DNA of 20,596 bases from Pseudomonadota bacterium (lineage in GTDB: Bacteria; Pseudomonadota; Gammaproteobacteria; Burkholderiales; Burkholderiaceae_C): the NCBI GenBank assembly GCA_023394015.1, contig JAEXBL010000437.1, positions 1-20,596 of the forward strand, in the 5' to 3' direction. This document shows, piece by piece, positions 17,166 to 20,596 of the stretch. The position numbers and the translations under genes were made by a program. The notes below the pieces were generated by a model that saw nothing but the letters and a program-made list of their open reading frames with translations, ran no database searches and was not told the DNA's origin. Numbering within the stretch: position 1 is the first letter of the stretch; the number at the start of each line of letters is the position of its first letter.

Positions 17166-18997
17166 AGCAGATCGAGGGCATCAACGACTTCGTGGTCAAG
17201 TTCGCCAACGTCAACGGCTCGGGCTCGGCCAGTGCCAACGAGCTGTTTGCCAAGTCGGTGCTGCGCATGGGCGTGCCGGTGAGCCCGCGCAACATCTTTC
17301 CCAGCAACATCCAGGGCATGCCCACCTGGTACGAGGTGCGCGTGAGCGAGCAGGGCTACCTGGGCCGGCGCGGCGGCATCGACCTGATGGTGGCCATGAA
17401 CCCGCAGACCTGGGACGCCGACCTGGCCGAGATCGAGCCCGGCGGCTACCTGCTGTACGACAGCACGCGCCCGCGAGCGTCCTCGGAGCTGCGCGAGGAC
17501 ATCACCGTCATCGGCATGCCGCTCACCGAGATCTGCAACGCCGTCTACAGCGACCCGCGCCAGCGCCAGCTGTTCAAGAACATCATGTACGTGGGCGCGC
17601 TGTCGGTGCTGCTGGGCATCGAGCGCGAGGCCGTGGAGGGCTTGCTGGGCGAGCAGTTCAGGGGCAAGGAGAAGCTGATCGCCGCCAACGTGCAGGCGCT
17701 GGATTTGGGGCGCGACTTCGCCACCGAGCACCTGCAGCACCCGCTGCCGATCCGCGTGCAGCGCGCCGACGCCGTGGGCCAGCGCATCTTCATCGAAGGC
17801 AACGAGGCAGCGGGCCTGGGCGCGGTGTATGGCGGCGCCACGGTGTGCGCCTGGTACCCGATCACGCCCTCCACCTCGGTGGCCGAGGCCTTCATGAAGC
17901 ACTGCGCCAGGTTCCGCGTGGACGCCGACGGCCGCCACAACTACGCCATCGTGCAGGGCGAGGACGAGCTGGCCTCAATCGGCATGGTGGTGGGCGCGGG
18001 CTGGAACGGCGCGCGGGCCTTCACCGCCACCTCGGGGCCGGGCGTGTCGCTGATGACCGAGTTTCTGGGCCTGGCCTACTTTGCCGAGATCCCGGTCACG
18101 CTGATCAACGTGCAGCGCGGCGGCCCGTCCACCGGCATGCCCACGCGCACGCAGCAGGCCGACATCCTGGCCTGCGCCTACGCCTCGCACGGCGACACCA
18201 AGCACGTGCTGCTGTTCCCCGAAGACCCCAAGGAGTGCTTCGAGCACACCGCCGCCGCGCTGGACCTGGCCGACCGCCTGCAGACGCCGGTGTTCGTGAT
18301 GACCGACCTGGACATCGGCATGAACCAGCGCCTGTGCGAGCCGCTGGCCTGGGACGACGCGCGCGACTACGACCGCGGCAAGGTGATGAGCGCCGCCGAC
18401 CTGGAGCACAAGGACTTCGGCCGCTACAAGGACGTGGACGGCGACGGCATCCCGTGGCGCACGCTGCCCGGCACCCACCCCACCAAGGGCAGCTACTTCA
18501 CGCGCGGCACCACGCGCAATGCCTACGCGCAGTACTCCGAGCGCGGGCCGGACTACATCTACAACGTCGAGCGCCTGCTGAAGAAATTCGCCACCGCCGC
18601 CGACCTGGTGCCGCAGCCGGTGCTGCGCCCGGCCGCCAGGCCCACGCGCCTGGGCGTTATCTACTACGGTTCCACCAGCCCGGCCATGCAGGAGGCGCTC
18701 CAAGTACTGGCCAGCCACGGCATCCACCTGGACGCGCTGCGCCTGTGCGCCTTCCCGTTCCCGGCCAGCGTGAAGCAGTTCATTGCCGAGCACGAGCGCG
18801 TGTTCGTGGTCGAGCAGAACCGCGACGCGCAGCTGCGCTCGCTGCTGGTGAACGAGTTGGAGATCAACCCCGCCCAGCTGCAGAAGGTGCTGCACTTCGA
18901 CGGCACGCCGATCACCGCGCGCTTCATCACCCAGGCCATCACCGACCACGTGCACGAAGCCATGGTCGCCCCCGCCACCGTGGAGAACCCGGCATGA
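17162..18997 (+). CDS. korA: 2-oxoacid:acceptor oxidoreductase, fused gamma-alpha subunit
   Basis: A 611-aa subunit with the gamma domain first (about 1-190, NDFVVKFANVNGSGSASANELFAKSV) and then the alpha (pyrimidine-binding) domain (about 205-600). ATVCAWYPITPSTSVAEAF and TSGPGVSLMTEFLGLAYFAEIPVTLINVQRGGPSTGMPT are hallmarks of 2-oxoglutarate-type Kor alpha subunits. With the beta subunit it decarboxylates a 2-oxoacid, making an acyl-CoA and low-potential electrons. Starts and stops overlap by four bases on both sides, so the three genes are translated together. The YPITPS signature favours 2-oxoglutarate over pyruvate or indolepyruvate. The substrate is still inferred. Confidence 0.88.
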   Translation: MKQIEGINDFVVKFANVNGSGSASANELFAKSVLRMGVPVSPRNIFPSNIQGMPTWYEVRVSEQGYLGRRGGIDLMVAMNPQTWDADLAEIEPGGYLLYDSTRPRASSELREDITVIGMPLTEICNAVYSDPRQRQLFKNIMYVGALSVLLGIEREAVEGLLGEQFRGKEKLIAANVQALDLGRDFATEHLQHPLPIRVQRADAVGQRIFIEGNEAAGLGAVYGGATVCAWYPITPSTSVAEAFMKHCARFRVDADGRHNYAIVQGEDELASIGMVVGAGWNGARAFTATSGPGVSLMTEFLGLAYFAEIPVTLINVQRGGPSTGMPTRTQQADILACAYASHGDTKHVLLFPEDPKECFEHTAAALDLADRLQTPVFVMTDLDIGMNQRLCEPLAWDDARDYDRGKVMSAADLEHKDFGRYKDVDGDGIPWRTLPGTHPTKGSYFTRGTTRNAYAQYSERGPDYIYNVERLLKKFATAADLVPQPVLRPAARPTRLGVIYYGSTSPAMQEALQVLASHGIHLDALRLCAFPFPASVKQFIAEHERVFVVEQNRDAQLRSLLVNELEINPAQLQKVLHFDGTPITARFITQAITDHVHEAMVAPATVENPA

Positions 18998-20049
18998 CCT
19001 ACATCGCCAAACCCCGCCTGCGCCACCCCTCGCTGGAGAAGAACCGCGTCGGCTACACCCGGCGCGACTACGAGGGCAAGGTCTCCACCCTGTGCGCCGG
19101 TTGCGGGCACGACTCGATCTCGGCCGCCATCATCCAGGCCTGCTGGGAGATGGACGTGGAGCCGCACCGCGTGGCCAAGCTGTCGGGCATCGGCTGCTCG
19201 TCGAAGACACCGGACTACTTTCTCGGCGCCAGCCACGGCTTCAACACCGTGCACGGGCGCATGCCCAGCGTGCTCACCGGCGCCAACCTGGCCAACCGCG
19301 AGCTGCTGTACCTGGGCGTGTCGGGCGACGGCGATTCGGCCTCGATCGGCCTGGGCCAGTTCGCGCACGCCATGCGGCGCAACGTGAACATGGTCTACAT
19401 CGTCGAGAACAACGGCGTCTACGGCCTGACCAAGGGCCAGTTCTCGGCCACCGCCGACAAGGGCAGCAAAAGCAAGAAGGGCGTGGTCAACGCCGACAGC
19501 CCGGTTGACCTGGTGGGGCTGGCGATGCAGCTGGGCGCCAGCTTCGTGGCGCGCAGCTTCTCGGGCGACAAGGCGCAGATGGTGCCGCTGATCAAGGCCG
19601 CCATGGGCCACGGCGGCGCGTCCTTCATCGACATCATCAGCCCCTGCGTCACCTTCAACAACCACGCCGGCTCCACGCGCAGCTACGACTGGGTGCGCGA
19701 GCACAACGAGGCGGTGAGCCGCATCGACTTCATCACCGGCCGCGAGGAGATCACCGCCACCATCGCCCCAGGCCAGGTGGTCGATGTGGCACAGCACGAC
19801 GGCAGCATCCTGCGCCTGCGCAAGCTGCACCCTGAATACGATCCCACCGACCGCGTGGCGGCGATGTCTTACATGCATGCCCGGGCGGCCGAGGGCGAGC
19901 TGCTCACTGGCCTGCTGTATGTGGAGGCCGAGGCGGGCGACCTGCACGCGGCGCTGAACACCTGTGCGCGCCCGCTGAACAGCCTGGGCAAGGCCGATTT
20001 GTGCCCGGGCGCAGACGCGCTGGCGCAGATCAACGCGCGGCTGCGCTGA
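18994..20049 (+). CDS. korB: 2-oxoacid:acceptor oxidoreductase, TPP-binding beta subunit
   Basis: A 351-aa subunit with the thiamine diphosphate motif GDGDSASIG (from residue 111) and a downstream ENNGVYGLTKGQ metal/TPP segment. Cysteines C34, C37 (LCAGCGH), C68 (IGCSSK) and C218 (SPCVTFNNH) have the spacing of the single [4Fe-4S] cluster near TPP in these enzymes. The length is typical of Kor beta. The ATG overlaps the alpha stop as ATGA. With KorA and the upstream flavoprotein, the subunit sizes (about 66, 66 and 38 kDa) resemble the 2-oxoglutarate:NADP+ oxidoreductase I recall from Azoarcus. It converges on the ferredoxin gene, with seven bases between stops. Confidence 0.9.
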   Translation: MTYIAKPRLRHPSLEKNRVGYTRRDYEGKVSTLCAGCGHDSISAAIIQACWEMDVEPHRVAKLSGIGCSSKTPDYFLGASHGFNTVHGRMPSVLTGANLANRELLYLGVSGDGDSASIGLGQFAHAMRRNVNMVYIVENNGVYGLTKGQFSATADKGSKSKKGVVNADSPVDLVGLAMQLGASFVARSFSGDKAQMVPLIKAAMGHGGASFIDIISPCVTFNNHAGSTRSYDWVREHNEAVSRIDFITGREEITATIAPGQVVDVAQHDGSILRLRKLHPEYDPTDRVAAMSYMHARAAEGELLTGLLYVEAEAGDLHAALNTCARPLNSLGKADLCPGADALAQINARLR

Positions 20050-20056
20050 AGGCGGC

Positions 20057-20596
20057 TCAGGCGCCGCGCCGGGCCCGGGCGCGGGCCAGCGCGGCCTCGA
20101 TCACGGCGCGCTTGCGGTCGAGCTCGGCGCCGCTGGCGCCCTTGGTCAGCTCGGGCAGGTGGGCCAGCTTGTCCTGGGCCTTTTTCTCCAGCATGGCGGC
20201 GTGCTCGCGCGCGTCGCGCTGGCGCCGGGCGCTCACGAACTCATAGCGCTCGCGCGCGTTGTCGGCTTGTGCGGTCGACCAGGCCTGCCAGCCGGTGCGG
20301 TGGCCGGTCACGTTCTCCAGCGCGATGCAGTCCACCGGGCAGGCCGGGATGCACAGCTCGCAGCCGGTGCACTGCGCCTCGATCACCGTGTGCATGCGCT
20401 TGTTGCCGCCGACGATGCAGTCCACCGGACAGGCCTTGATGCACAAGGTGCAGCCGATGCACCAGTCCTCGTCGATCCAGGCCACGCTGCGCGGGCCTTC
20501 GATGCCGTGGTCGGGGTTCAGGGGCAGGGCGGGGCGGCCGGTGAGGGCGGCCAGGCGCCGGATGCCCTCGGCCCCGCCGGGCGGGCACTGGTTGAT
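20057..20596 (-). CDS. rsxB: RnfB/RsxB-like polyferredoxin, N-terminus cut by window edge
   Basis: The 179 codons inside the window start [20 protein letters not shown], which is the end of the Fe-S domain of RnfB. They continue to two [4Fe-4S] ferredoxin motifs, [12 protein letters not shown] and [12 protein letters not shown], and a charged coiled tail ([20 protein letters not shown]) ending ARARRGA. The N-terminal membrane anchor, if present, is beyond the right edge. RnfB/RsxB carries electrons in the Rnf/Rsx complex. A free-standing betaproteobacterial version often serves as a ferredoxin-like carrier. Its convergent position next to the Kor operon makes an electron link attractive but unproven. 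A GTG at 20485 is internal and not the start. Confidence 0.85.
   Translation of the reverse strand: MNQCPPGGAEGIRRLAALTGRPALPLNPDHGIEGPRSVAWIDEDWCIGCTLCIKACPVDCIVGGNKRMHTVIEAQCTGCELCIPACPVDCIALENVTGHRTGWQAWSTAQADNARERYEFVSARRQRDAREHAAMLEKKAQDKLAHLPELTKGASGAELDRKRAVIEAALARARARRGA

Overview
The window comes from a high-G+C betaproteobacterium, most likely a member of Burkholderiales/Comamonadaceae. The basis is family-level: the G+C-rich codon use, the GGAGACAAC-type ribosome binding site, the gene order of the methylmalonyl-CoA block and the Kor/Rsx gene types. No 16S or other phylogenetic marker is present. No tRNA, rRNA, CRISPR array, insertion sequence or phage gene was seen, and no gene-free stretch exceeds about 300 bases.

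Left and central part (1-10128): a propionyl-CoA to succinyl-CoA operon. A GntR-type regulator (cut by the left edge) is divergent from a short leader ORF whose stop overlaps the start of methylmalonyl-CoA mutase (scpA/mcm). Then follow the mutase chaperone GTPase meaB, a kinase-fold protein of unknown role, and propionyl-CoA carboxylase beta (pccB) and alpha/biotin (pccA) subunits. A VOC protein further right (13289-13765) has the C-terminal signature of methylmalonyl-CoA epimerase and may complete the pathway.

The operon is interleaved with accessory genes. A ribbon-helix-helix/PIN (VapBC-like) pair sits between mcm and meaB. An AT-rich PD-(D/E)XK nuclease-family gene sits between pccB and pccA. 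An AbrB-type antitoxin with a Doc/Fic toxin directly follows pccA. The nuclease gene is split by a one-base frame change at an A7 tract that reads in frame as A AAA AAC, the form of a -1 slippery heptamer. It may be a decayed gene, a homopolymer miscall or a frameshifted gene; the sequence alone cannot decide.

Right part: a DUF167/YggU protein, a REP-like inverted repeat, a probable Tat-exported serine hydrolase (beta-lactamase fold), nicotinamidase pncA, a nested ATGAC/GTCAT palindrome, the VOC protein, and a convergent membrane-anchored phospholipase D/cardiolipin synthase-like gene. Next is a tightly overlapping three-gene operon: a flavin/Fe-S NAD(P)H oxidoreductase, a fused gamma-alpha 2-oxoacid oxidoreductase subunit and its TPP-binding beta subunit. 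It resembles a 2-oxoglutarate:NADP+ (ferredoxin) oxidoreductase. A convergent RnfB/RsxB-like ferredoxin gene runs off the right edge.

No wholly new multi-gene system is proven. The best candidates for follow-up are the frameshifted nuclease gene embedded in the carboxylase operon, the coupled leader peptide before mcm, and the repeated insertion of accessory modules into one metabolic operon.
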